From: Chlorokybus atmophyticus
Taxonomy: Eukaryota; Streptophyta; Chlorokybophyceae; Chlorokybales; Chlorokybaceae
Assembly (NCBI GenBank): GCA_009103225.1
Contig: RHPI01002069.1
Location: 1,729,601-1,793,600 of the forward strand
Direction: 5' to 3'
Length of the DNA: 64,000 nucleotides
Shown in pieces: positions 46,296-58,170 of this stretch. The translations under genes and the position numbers were made by a program. The notes below the pieces were generated by a model. The model was not told the DNA's origin, searched no databases, and saw only the letters and a program-made list of their open reading frames with translations. The first letter of the stretch is position 1. The number at the start of each line of letters is the position of its first letter.

Positions 46296-48260
46296 ATGGT
46301 CAGGCTCACGCTCATCGCCCGTGTGATAGATGGGCTTCCCCTAGCCGAGGTATGGCGTTGTGGTTGGCAAAGTTTCTGTACAAGCGCTGCTCTACTTGAT
46401 CTACGTGCACGCAAGCTGCTAAGGTTTTGCATGGCATGCTGCAGCTTGTGCCAGCCGTTTGTCATATGGTTCCTGCTCTAGCACCAGTGCGGTTTAGTCC
46501 ATCTCAGACGCATGTTGCTTAGAACCTCTATATCCAACATCAACCGCGGATCCTTCAATCTAACTCTAATACTAGGCGCAGCGTTTTGACCAGTCGTTTA
46601 CAAGCACAAATGTTCATGCCCATTGTATTGTGTAAAGCCTGAGCTCCCATGCTTTTGTTGGCATTGTCAAGCAAGGACTGTTGCAGATTTGCTTGCGTTG
46701 TGGTGATGTAGCTCCTGCATCATTGTCGAGAGATTATGTTGTCGGGTTGGCTTTGAGAGCGCAACTGGCCTTCGGTACTAACTGTTGGTTGCACATGCAT
46801 CAAGTTAAGTGTAAACAAATGCTGGCACGCTTGGAAGCTATACTCTCGTGTTATGTGTCATGGGTGCAACACTGTGCGGCACGCTGATTACAACTCTTCT
46901 GTAGTAAATGTAGCAATTCTTGGCGGTGCAGGCATGGTACGACATGCATATCTACATGCAGCCTGTAGCACTGTTTGCCGCGCTCACATGTGCTTGGTAT
47001 GTTTGTTGCCGTCTGTGCGGCAACAAACCGCAGTTTCATGAGTTCGTGGCACTCAGGAACGGACAAGAGCATGCTTACATTAAGACTTGTAAAGCAGCTA
47101 TTAATAAAACGTGCATTTTATCCCGTGCTTATGTGGTCTGTGTTGGGCTGGCAGGGTCTTGAGAGCGAGCGAGAGCAACATGAACTTGAAGGTTACAAAG
47201 CCCAGGCCAAAGCGCTGTTCAAAAAGCTGTCCGCAGGCCCCGCACCACCCTCTCGTTGCACATATGAGTCAGGCCCGTACACGTTCCAGTAAGTGCGCAT
47301 ACGGCATACATTATAAGACACAGCCGCCTGGCCATCAGGCATGTGACTGAGTAACACAAGCATGATGGCTCCTGATCGAGAACTAGCTGCATGTCTACAA
47401 GTGCAACCAACTGCTGTAGATGCGTGTGCTCATGCGTGCATGCATGCATTGGGGATGCTGACATGCTTCTTGCTGGCAGTTACCTGATTGAGAATGGCGT
47501 TTGCTACCTAGCGCTCTGTGAGAAGTCGTATCCCAAAAAGTTGGCTTACCAGTACCTTGAAGACTTGCAAAAGGAGTTTGACTCTCAGTTCCGAGATCAG
47601 ATTGAGACTGTGGCACGACCATATGCGTTTATCAAATTTGGTGAGTCCGCTATGCGCTGCATGCAATTGTCCCTTTCTGCTTTGGGCATAGTTGAAGACA
47701 GTTTGTTGAAGCTGTGCTTCAGTCACCCCAGCGGCTTGTCCTGGAGTAACCCTCACTGAGCGTTGTTATCTCAGATACGTACATCCAGAAAACTAAAAAG
47801 CTGTATGCTGACACACGGACTCAACGGAACCTCTCAAAAATGAATGAAGACTTGGTTGAAGTGCAGCAGATCATGACGCGCAACATCCAGGAAGTTCTGG
47901 GGGTTGGCGAAAAGCTTGACCGTAAGTGCATGCCTGGTCATACTTACCACAACATCTGTCCATCGCCATCACAACCATTCAAAGTTTTAAGGAGGGTTGC
48001 GTTGCTAAGTGCATCACTACCTTCGCAGAGGTCTCAAAGATGTCATCAACTCTTTCTGAGGAGTCCAAGAAGTACGCTGGCAAAGCAAAGAAACTCAGCC
48101 AACAGGTAGTAGAGTCTCCAGCAGGTTGTGTCCGCAACAGTGAACTGAGTTGTGCTTATGTGTGACTATGTGGCAGGCGTTCATCAAGAAGTGGACACCT
48201 GTTGCTGTTGTTGGCTTCATTGTGGTGATTGTGCTGTGGTTGAGATCGTTTTGGAGGTAG
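46296..48260 (+). CDS. SEC22: R-SNARE SEC22
   Basis: Six exons join to 218 aa: 46296-46349, 47155-47288, 47480-47640, 47775-47921, 48029-48105, 48177-48260. SEC22 mediates membrane fusion between the ER and Golgi. A longin domain opens the protein (MVRLTLIARVIDGLPLAE, YLIENGVCYLALCEKSYPKKLAYQYL, FIKFG). The R-SNARE helix follows (NLSKMNEDLVEVQQIMTRNI; the zero-layer Arg lies in this block). One C-terminal transmembrane segment (VAVVGFIVVIVLWL) ends in RSFWR. Length and order match the family exactly. All splice phases agree. The first intron is 805 nt, far longer than the rest. Confidence 0.96.
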
Positions 48261-48766
48261 CAGCCTCATTGTATAGTAGAGATTGATTGTTTGCGGCAGC
48301 CCATTGTCTGCACGCGCCTGTCGTCCAGTCCACGAGTGTTTGTTGGCATGGCACGGGGTACATGGTGTGTGTGTGTGCACGTGAGCCCCACACATATGTA
48401 GTAAGCTTGAGTAATTGTAAGGGAGCTACATCAGCGCACACATGCACAGTCGCGCCCGGTGGTGGCGGCTAGCTGCTTGGAGGTATGTACAGAAAATGCG
48501 AGAGGGGTATGTGTATGGAGTGATTGTTGATGCACGCTGTGCTTGCGCTCCGAGCTATTCAACGAACTCTATGCGTGTATGCGTCGAGTAAATCGAGGGC
48601 CCCAAAGATCATGCAAATACAGACACACAGCATCGGTGTAGGTTGGTAAGCATGCTTACACAACACAACACGCACAATCAGCATGGCAAGGTCATTGTTA
48701 ATAGGTTAATACCCATGGCAAGCAGATTCTTCTAACTGTTTATTACAATGCATCAGAGTGTCCATA
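48261..48766. other. Intergenic region
   Basis: It holds the SEC22 3' UTR and a short unique stretch before the long direct repeat. No gene was seen. Confidence 0.6.
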
Positions 48767-49718
48767 TGATGATACCACTACTTACTTGCTGCTCGGGCAA
48801 ACATAAGCATTCAAGAGAAGAACTTGGATGGAAGTCCCACCAGCGTCACCGGTGCAGCATCTCGCAGGGGAAGATGCAGCTCAGCACCAAAGGGGGGAGA
48901 GGATGTTCACCGGCGTATCCAGTCAGTTCCAGTCCCAAGTATGTGCACACCTAACACATGATGCAGCTTGCATCTTTTGTACACTCACGTGCACCACAAC
49001 ACCACACCCCACAAGGGATGAGGGGGAGAGCCCCTTTAACAGCTAACAACCATGCACCCCACGCACAAGTGGCCCTCTTGTAAAGCAAACACACACTGAT
49101 GTCTTGACCAATACTGATCTGATCCCTACTGAAGGATGCAACTTGGCATTTATACCACATGCTGCTCTCGCGACCTGGCACACAAGATGTCCAAGGCCAT
49201 TTAGGCCTTGTCACTATGCGCTGACTCTTTTCCAACATCGAAACTAACAAACTCCACCTCGGGAGTATCAACCCCCCACGAATTATCATAGAAATAACAG
49301 TCCTACCTCGGAATCCTTAATTAAGGCTCCCCTAGTGCACCAATACTTCCGTATCACTTGCTTTGCGATTATCGCACCTGTGGCAAATTGCACTACCAGA
49401 GTACAACCCCTGTGGTTTACCAACTTTGTTAACTTATTTTGCAACTGCCACTTCTTGTGGCAACTCACAATACAATAACAAAGGCTTGCATGCCGTAGGC
49501 ATTGACAAGCTCTATGCTAGCCCAGCATTAATGCCTTGTGTAGTTTATCATTACTCAAGGCCCACATAGGCTCTAGAGCGGACTGCATGAGAGCACACGC
49601 CATAAGCACTTACACCCGCTTATGAAATGGAAAATCCCATATGGTCCCTTCTTACTAACACTAACATAAGTGGCATAAGGGACAGGGAATGACTTTTGCC
49701 ATCTTTATAGGCGTGACA
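48767..49718 (-). repeat. Long direct repeat, candidate 3' LTR
   Basis: The left copy of the repeat shares blocks such as ggatggaagtcccaccagcgtcac, aacaaccatgcacccca-like text and ccgcttatgaaatggaaaatcc with the right copy. It differs by many substitutions and small indels, which implies an old insertion. Confidence 0.8.
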
Positions 49719-51439
49719 TTTCTCCCTTCTTGCTCTGCAACGACCGCGTTGCAATAGGTGGAACACTTGTCCCGCATAAACCGCAAGTAGGGTGATCAAT
49801 CCTACAGCGCAGGCTGCACTCCACATGTAAAAGTAGTGCAAGTCGTGGGCGTGACAACCAACTCTGCTACTGAGTACTAGTGGGCCCGGTGTTGGTATGT
49901 CAAATGAATCTTCTCTTGAGGTTACAGGCATGTGCTCATGCTCTTGCAGCTGAGCACAAGCACTGAGCACGCGCTCAAAAGTGGCCCTTGTGGATTCGAG
50001 CGCATTCTCAAACTTCTCGAACTTGACAGCACAATTTAACAGTGCAAGTTGTTAAGCTAATCTCTCAAGCGTTATGTCTCTTCGCGATAATCAAGCTACT
50101 TATTCGGTTCGAAAGTTTTCCAGGCTAAACCGCTCTGCCAACAACGGCAACGACCTCATACTTAAGATCACTTAACTTAACTTCAGCAGCCATTGTATTC
50201 CTCCCCACTTAGGTTGAGACACCTCACCGTTTTGCCAACATTGGCACACACTTTGAGCATGCTTAGCAACTCCACAAATTACGTGTGATAAACACAAGGC
50301 ACATGTTCCACATCAACAGCCATCAGGTCCTCCCCACTTGGCTTGTAGACTTCCAGCAGTGCTTCACCGTCAGCTCTTTCAAGCGCAGTTGGCATCTTGC
50401 TGGTCTTGTGATGCCACTAATGTCTTACTGACAGCTTTGCAAGCACAATTGGCAAAGTGCAAGCACTAACACCAGAGTCACAAGACTATGCACCCCTGGC
50501 ATCGTGCACATGCACGTGTCGTCAGTGCCAATAGCACTGGCAAACGGCTTAATTTAAGGGGTTGAAAAGAAAGCAAGGGGTTTGTATGGTCGGTACATAC
50601 ACCTTCCAGCCCCTCTTAATAGCGTTACTCCTATAACAGTTGAACTATTCTCAACAACTCTTACTTAATTTTTCGTGTACGCACCTGCATAACACATCAT
50701 TTAATTGCTACATTAACAAAATGGTGTCATCGTGAAGGAAGAGCTACTTAGCTTCAACAACTCCTTTGTTAAAGTTTCATTGTGCCTTTCGATGTCCGCA
50801 TACAGCTTGACTAAGCCCTTACATCGGCATGAACACTTACATAATACAAACAAGCGGCATCACATGCCATGTTTAAGTGGCAACTCAGATTGAGCAACAT
50901 TGCACACAGGCAAGTGCGCATGCGTTCAAGGCTTAAAAGCAAGGCGTACATTGCTAGAAGACTCACCAAGTGACGGGGCACAAGTCGCATTGGCATTCCG
51001 CTTTAGCAGGGGTTTGGTTCCTTGCCATACCATTTTTGTCACTTGCTTAGTACTTAATGAACAACTTGAGACATTGATACGAGATGTACCAACGGTGGGT
51101 ACGACATTGTGCCCATCCGCTCGCAAGGTCATACAACCTCGCTCATTGTAAAGTTCGAGTATGCACGTGCATACTCGACTCATTCTCCCTCGCAGCACCG
51201 TTGCATGATGAGGAAGGCGACATCAAGTCACTATAAGCGCATTGCTTATCAATATTTATGGAGCGAACGTTCATTTGCGATCGATTGCATACATTGATGG
51301 CGCATTGCTTCATGTCCCTCATACATGAGAGCATGACCTCAAACACTCTTAGCTTGAGCATGACCGAGCTGCATGCTCGTGCTCAGCTATTCCCACATGG
51401 GAATAGCTGAACCCACCACCACATAGTGCGGTCACCTAA

Positions 51440-52175
51440 CAGATGCACTCGCGCGTACACGCGCGCTTACTTGCATTAAGTGCGGCAATAAGCAAATGCA
51501 TGTGCAAAACCGATCACAAGTGCAAACGCACACAATTGATGATCAACCCAGCTTGTTAAACAGCCCATACGTAGCATGCAAATGTGCGTGCAGCTGAAAC
51601 CACACCACTCGGTGCAGTCACCATGACATGATGCACTTATGCGCAAACATGTGCACACGTGCACACACGTGCAACAAGTGCAGCAACAAGCAGCAAGTGC
51701 ATATGCACACGACCACGGCACAAATCAGCGTGCCAAACAGTCCGTAACTAGCATGGAAGTGTGCGTACAGCTAAGACATCATCATGACAGATGCACATGC
51801 ATGCACACGCGCATATACACGCGCACACGCGCAGCAAGTGCAGCAGCAAGCAAATGCATGCGCAAAGCCTTGCACAAGCAACAAATGCACAATACTAGAG
51901 CATGAATCAGCATCAGAAACAGCTCACACCGTCATGCAAACATGCGTGCAGCTTAAGACAGCATCATACCAGATGTATGTACACACATACGCATGCATAT
52001 GCGCACACATGCGCACATATGTGCAACCAGTGCAGCAACAAGCAGCTGTGTATACATGGCGTGCATGGCCGCGCACGTGCAGCAAAAACACACAACTAGT
52101 GCACAAATCAGCGTGCAACATGGCCCACATCGTGCATGCAAGTGTGCACGCAGCTGGAAATGCCAACAACCATGC
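51440..52175. repeat. About four degenerate tandem units of 165-190 bp
   Basis: The phrase gcaacaagtgcagcaacaag or a close variant recurs near 51667, 51832 and 52022, with a more decayed form near 51479. Each is followed by acaaatcagcgtgc/catgaatcagcatc and then gcatgcaa..tgtgcg..cagct. The array fills part of the interior of the LTR-like unit and is very rich in tgca, cacgtg and gcgcac words. Confidence 0.75.
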
Positions 52176-52298
52176 ACAATCAGCATAAAACACTGCCATG
52201 TAGTGCATGTAAGCAAAGGATGCAACGCATGCACCGCTCAGCAAGTGTACAAGGTGATGGACAAGCATGCAAGGCTTGGACACGAGCTCCAAGTCCAA

Positions 52299-53213
52299 TG
52301 CAACAATACCACTACTTACTTGATGGTCGGGCCTTGGCAAACTTATGCACAAGCACTTGGAATTTACGGATGGAAGTCCCACCAGCGTCACTGGTGCAGC
52401 ACCTTGCAGGGGAAGATGCAGCTCAGCACCAAAGGAGGAGAGGATGATCACCGGCCTGTCCAGTCAGCTCCAGTCCCAAGTACGCACACATGGGACACAC
52501 TCACGCGCACATCACTACACCCCACAAGGGATGAGGGGGAGAGCCCTTCCAACAGCTAACAACCAGGCACCCCACACAAGTGGCCCTCTTGTAAGGCAAA
52601 CACACACTGATGTCTTGATCAATACTGATCCGATTCCTACTCAAGGATGCAACTTAGCATATATACCACATGCTGCTTCAATACCTGGCACACAGGATGT
52701 CCAAGGCCATCTAGGCCTTGTTACTATGCGCTGACCTTGTGCCAACATCAAAACCAACAAACTCCACCTCGTGAGTATCCACCCCCCACGGATATTTATA
52801 GAAATAACAGTCCTACCTCCAGGCTCCCCTAGTGCACCAATACTTGCGGATTGCCCATATGCACCACTTGCCTTGCGACTGTCACATGTGTGGCAAATCG
52901 CACTACCATAGTATACCATGTGGTTTGCCAACTTGGCTAACTTGTTAGCCGCCTACCACTTCCTGTGGCAACTCACAGTAATAACAAAGGCTTGCATGCC
53001 ATAAGCCTTGACAAGCTCTGTGCTAGCGCAGCATAAATGCCTTGTGTAGTTCATCATTACTCAAGGCCCTTCTAGACTCAAGAGCGGACCGTATGAGAGC
53101 ACACGCCATAAGCACTTGCACCCGCTTATAAAATGGAAAATCCCATATGGTCCCTTCTTATTAACATAAGTAAGGGACAGAGAATGACTTTTGCCAGCCT
53201 TATAGGCGTGACA
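52299..53213 (-). repeat. Long direct repeat, candidate 5' LTR
   Basis: This is the right copy, in the same orientation as 48767-49718. On the minus strand it would be the upstream LTR, followed at once by the TGG-starting putative primer-binding site. Confidence 0.8.
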
Positions 53214-55849
53214 GTCCAAGCATATCAGTTACTATGCTTATAGCTATTCTTATCGTATGTGTTTATCAGGTGTTGTGAATTTAGTAGTACAAACTTGATA
53301 ATGTGAACGATATTGATATCGAGCTCTCAGCGACTTGTACCATGGCATCGCATTTCATAGCAGTAGTGGTACTAGCAGTGTGCTCAGCTGTGAACAATTT
53401 GTAGGATGGCAGCAACTGCAACGGCTGACCTCATATATAGAATGTGCCCGTCAATCCACAATATTCGAAAACGTATATTCTAAGAAAGGGGCCACTCTTG
53501 CACGGTCATGCATGTGCGTGTGTGCGCAATAACATGCATATTTAATAACATACGTATGTGTCATTAATTATATATACCCCACGCCCATGCCGAACATGTC
53601 AGCGATATTGATGGCAGTGAGTTACGTGACGTAGCTAGCTTGACCGGTGCCAACGTGTCATATCGGTTGGTGCCTGTTGCATGTGATAATGTAAGAATTC
53701 GTTGCATGTCATTGCATGCTAGCATATGGAAAATAAATCTAGTAACGTAAATCTACGATGTTGTACGCGTGCTATGTAAGCTTGCATAGATCAGCTCTCA
53801 TGTAAGTTTCATACCAGACCTACCCCTCATTGTTATACACATGAGTATGCATGCAGTCCAGCAGCTAATAGCACTCACATGAAGAATAAAAGCAAGTTGG
53901 GGGACATCAAAGGTTCCAAACAAGTGCGAAAAATAATCATGACGTTTTTGGCTTGATAACGGCGAGGTGATAAGTTTAGTAATAATATACAGATTATGAT
54001 AAAATACTTCAATAATACCATTACAATGCTTATTCCATTGTCCCGTGTGTTTTCCTTGCGAAGGAAAACCAGAAATGGCATTTTCACATAAAAAACTTCT
54101 TGAAAATGCATAATGTCGAAAAAAGTATCTGTCGGCCGCTTGTCAGACGATCTTCATGTGCCGACGTAGCTAATGTCGATGTATTGAATGCAACGGCAAA
54201 GTTGATTACGAACATAAGTAGCATGAAGCTGACAAAAAACGAATGATGATCAATCGGGTACATGGTATGCAAAAGTATCCATAATAAAATATCATTTAGC
54301 AAATTATCAATACATCATATTGCAATAAGGATGCATCTTTTTATTATTCACAACCTTTCAATGGTTTTGATTACCGACGAATATATCCCCATGGGTTGTT
54401 GGCAATAAACATGCAATAGCTTGTTACGTGTTGGTTGTTATCCAACGCTATTCCTCCCACCTCGCCTAACATGCGACTCTGTATGCTGCTGTGTCTTTGT
54501 AGTTTTGTGTGCGATAAAAAAAGAATGCTTGTGTGCTGCTTGTCTTGCCTCCCTACCCTTAATCAGTCCGATAGCTCATTTTGGCAAGTGACATCCAGCA
54601 CAGCAGGGATACTGAGAAGGGATATCTCTGTGCCACTCGAGTTGTTGGCGCCAGTTTTGGCGCGCCACCCCACCCCACGCCTGCCAGCGCGGCAGGCGTG
54701 GCGAGGGCGCGGGCCGGGGGCGACGTGGCGCACTGATAGTGCAACAAACGGGACGCTTTTCGGCCCATCGCGGAAGTCACCCACTTTTTCGGAAGTTTAC
54801 TGCCCAGCCCGCTTTCACCCGACGCATGCAGCGCGCGACACGTCGGATTGACGCTCGACCGCATATGCGAGACGCGCACGCATATCCACTCCAAAAAGGC
54901 GCCTAGAATTCGACTTCAACTTTCACAAAAGTCCCCAAGCAACAGCCAAAATAAGTGTAGCGGACTTCGCTCACCGCCCTTCTGCCGGTCAGAGCTACGG
55001 AACCTAAAGCTAGCGTAAAGCTAGCTGCTCTAGGTCGCGCGCCCAGCGGTCGGACCTCGCCGGCTTTTTGCCGGGTGAAAAAACTGACATTGGTTCAGCT
55101 TTCGCCTGCTATTGGCCTGTTATCTGGCCCAAGCACGTACCGGTGTTAGATGCAAAATGTCTGGTTGTCATCAGCCATGTATCACATTCTGCGAGCAAAC
55201 TGTCGGTCCAGACAGCTCGTAGGACCAGTAAAATGACCGGCTGTAGCGACCTATCCTCAGCGTGTGCTGCTGTCATATGGGCAGCCCCAACTACGCCCGG
55301 TTTGACTATCGGCAGCGGCGGCAGCGGCGACGGAGGGGGGCGCGGTCTAGTTGTGGGCGTAGGGTGCAGGCTGCTTGTCAGAGCATAGTTCTAAGTTACT
55401 GCTTTCCCGCACACACTTCCAAGCAATAGGACTAGAAGTAATCTTGTGCTGAGTTTGCGTGAGCGGGACAGGCTAGGTGTGGTTGTGTGCACAGGGTTGA
55501 AAGGGCAGCAGGACGTTTGGTTTGTGTGTGGACTGTCTGGCGAGAGGAGTTTGAGTGCAAGCGGTGAGTCTTCTGTTTGTTTGAACGTCACTTGTGCTTG
55601 TGCTTGTTGGTGCTTTGCTTGTTACTTGAGAAGTTTATCAGTAGCGGCTGAATTCATCCGCACAGCTGCCTTCAGCAGTGCCTTTGCTGCTAAGGACGAG
55701 ACACGAATAGCAGCTCATCAACTTTATGTGCATACACACTTGTATGCACTCCAGCTGCTTGAGCAGTCATAGGTGCATTCAAGAAGTTTGACTTCGTGCA
55801 TATTATTGATTGGTAGGTGTGCAGGAACTGCGGATCAAATTACTCAAGC
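53214..55849. other. Intergenic region
   Basis: The region is AT-rich to about 54.4 kb, then GC-richer. Frames at 54435-54851 (+), 54559-54894 (-), 55068-55388 (+) and 55446-55772 (+) overlap each other and show no family motif, so I do not call them. The end should hold the YrdC promoter; a gtgcag tract at 55818-55823 could be an acceptor for a 5' UTR exon. Confidence 0.5.
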
Positions 55850-57150
55850 ATGGCATCCTCGGCAGCTCTATCGGCGTCATGGGTGGGTCTGCATGCCAAG
55901 GCCGCAAGTATCGCTTCGCATGCGGCAAGCTGCAGCAGGCAGTGTTTTCCAGCGTCAACATCCAAACCATACAGTGTCAACCTTACATCGCGCGCAAGCA
56001 AGCCTGCCCGTTCAGTGACTAGGGCTGCAGCTGGCGTTGTAAAGGAGAGACGATCCACCAACTCCCAGCGTGGTGCACTCTACGTTGAGGTCAGTGGTGA
56101 AAGCTTCTGAACAACAGTCAGTCGATTGGCGGTGTGTTGTTCACTTTGTCGTGAACGTGCTCCCAGCACTGTTATATTTCCATTGCAGGACTACCTGACC
56201 AGCAGCTAAACTTTGCCATATGTGTAGGTTGATCCGCTACTCGATGATACTTGGCGAGTGGACATAGTTGTTCCCCTGCTAAAGAACGGAGCTGTTGGAG
56301 TGATTCCCACAGACACCTTGTATGCCTTCGTATGCGACTTGGAGAACCGTGAAGCTGTGCAGCGCTTGTACAAAATCAAAAACATGGAGGCGCGCAAACC
56401 TCTTTCCATCTTATGCCGGTGGGTCACATTCAATGCATCAAGAAGGCATGCTATAAAACGAATTCTAATTCTAAAGCAAATAGCTGACCAGTTATGCCCT
56501 ACTCGCAGCGATTTTGCCGACATTGATGAGTACACCATGGGTTTCCCACAAGTTGCAGGCGGGCAGAGGAATATTTTTCGCACGGTTCGGCAGTGCTTGC
56601 CTGGTCCATACACGCTCATCCTGCCTGCCAGCAAGCGGTTGCCAAAGCAGTGTGTAGAGTTTGTGCGTGGAACCAAGGGCGCCAAATCGTGTTCGGCGTT
56701 TGCTTCACGAAAGAGCGTGGGTGTGCGCATGCCCGCAGATCCTGTTGTACAGAGGATACTCTCCCAACTTGATCGCCCGCTCATTGCTACATCAGTGCGG
56801 TAAGGGAGTTGACACAACAGACAGCTGCACAGACAGTTGCATGTGCATGTAGACCGAGCTCTGACTTAACACATCGCCTTGACTGCAGGACTGCGGATGA
56901 TGATGTTTGGTTGCTGGACCCGGTTGAGATATCAGATAGATTCGGTCAACGTGGTGTAGACTTTGTGGTGGGTGCTGGTGTGCGTCCGGCGGCTCCCTCC
57001 ACAGTCATCGACTTCAGCGAGGGTGAACCGAAGCTGCTGAGGAGAGGAAAGGGGGATTTGGATATCTGGGGTGAGTTGGAGAGTCATGAAGATGACTCCA
57101 CCAGGCGCAACCCATATGCAACGGTTGCAGCAGACAGTGATGACGCTTAG
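55850..57150 (+). CDS. YRDC: Threonylcarbamoyl-AMP synthase, YrdC/Sua5 family, probably organellar
   Basis: Four exons join to 327 aa: 55850-56089, 56228-56418, 56509-56799, 56889-57150. The enzyme makes threonylcarbamoyl-AMP from threonine, bicarbonate and ATP for the t6A modification at position 37 of ANN-decoding tRNAs. Core motifs are GAVGVIPTDTLYAFVCDLEN, LYKIKNMEARKPLSILC, CLPGPYTLILPASKRLPK, SVGVRMPADP and PLIATSVR. The first ~75 residues (MASSAALSASW, rich in Ser/Ala/Arg, few acids) look like a plastid or mitochondrial transit peptide. The C-terminal tail (DIWGELESHEDD) extends past the domain. Intron 2 (56419-56508, 90 nt) is open in frame; the conserved SILCR-DFADID join shows that the spliced form is the functional one. 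Confidence 0.93.
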
Positions 57151-57830
57151 GTTGGATTCTAGGAGCTGTAGCTTGTATCATACATGATTTGTACAGGTGG
57201 TTAGCTCTTGAAGAGCTAGTCAATCGGTCAGCTGTCGAGTGGTTCATTGTGCCTTTCACAGCATCAATTCAGTAGTGCTATTTCATGCTCTCATAGTACG
57301 TTTATTCTAATTGTTGCGCATATAATCAGAATAAACGTACTATGAGAGCATTAAATACTCCCGAAGAATTTTTATATACTTGGCCTTGCAGAGTGTGCGT
57401 TTGTGAGTGTGAGTCTTGTGTACTGGCTGTGCGCTGGGGCTTTTTGCCTACCCTGCTTCTCACAGCAGTAAATCCATAGTGTATGTTTTTCATCGTGTCA
57501 GTTGGCGAAGCCTACCAAAGTTCGGTCTGCTAGCGACATTGGCAATCAATTTCAGCACTCATTGCAGCTACAACTAGCCATGGTTTGCTACCCATTGACA
57601 GCACAGGTGTTCATGCTGCAAATTGCAGCTTCTCAGTTTCTTAAGTGCAGCGTGAGTGTTGCTGCTGCGAGTAGCTACTGGGTGCTATCTTGTCAACACA
57701 AGCGGGTATGTTGTTGCAGAAGTTCTCACAAAACTACTAGGACAATATGGTAGCAATTGCACCTGAAAAAATCGCATTTGACAAGTTCCAAGCCTGCACA
57801 CTTGTGTGAGGTGACACAGATTTTCAGTTG
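57151..57830. other. Intergenic region between YRDC and FEX
   Basis: It contains the YRDC 3' UTR and the 24-bp-arm hairpin at 57285-57351. No gene was seen. Confidence 0.6.
57285..57351. repeat. Perfect inverted repeat, 24-bp arms
   Basis: Arms at 57285-57308 and 57328-57351 are exact complements (atgctctcatagtacg...), with a 19-base loop. It lies about 135 bp after the YRDC stop, so it could be in the 3' UTR or be a small mobile hairpin. Confidence 0.95.
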
Positions 57831-58170
57831 CAATGACTAACACCGCAGCAGACGCAACAAGCCTGCACGGACCCATGTCGTACAGTAGGTGGTGTACCAA
57901 GCAGGAACACTGTCAATTGTCCTGCGTTACCCTCAACAGTGTCCTGGTGCTGGCAGTACACCCTTATACCCGCTAGCAACCACTGGACCAATTCACTCTG
58001 CAATGGCTAACACCGCAGCAGACGCAACCAGCCTGCAAGGACCCGTATCACAGAGTAGGTAGTGTACTAATCAGGGGAGGCAATATCGTCAAATGTCCTG
58101 CCCTACCCTCAACAATGTCCTGGTGCTGGCAGTGCACCCGTATACCCGCTAGCGACCACTGGAACAACAT
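57831..58170. repeat. Tandem duplication, 170-bp period, overlapping the FEX 3' end
   Basis: 57831-58000 and 58001-58170 are diverged copies (caatgactaacaccgcagcag... and caatggctaacaccgcagcag...). The right copy contains the last ~20 codons and stop of FEX (stop at 58109-58111); the left copy holds a decayed version of the same codons lying in the 3' flank. Confidence 0.9.

Larger units (their letters stand above)
48767..53213 (-). mobile_element. Non-autonomous LTR-retroelement-like unit
   Basis: Two diverged direct repeats of about 0.92-0.95 kb (48767-49718 and 52299-53213) flank a 2.58-kb interior. Read on the minus strand, each repeat begins TGTCACGCCTATAA and ends near TCA/GCA, the TG..CA ends expected of LTRs. 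Directly inside the right-hand copy (its 3' side on the minus strand) is TGGACTTGGAGCTCG, a possible primer-binding site starting TGG. Directly before the left-hand copy is a purine tract agcaagaagggagaaa, a polypurine-tract candidate. A 5-bp gtcca word lies at or within two bases of both outer ends, a possible but imperfect target-site duplication. No gag or pol frame is present, so it is a LARD/TRIM-like derivative. Confidence 0.7.

Noticed and set aside
54435-55772. Several 70-140-codon frames on both strands
   Set aside because: They overlap each other and match no family; the region is GC-richer, where stops are rarer.
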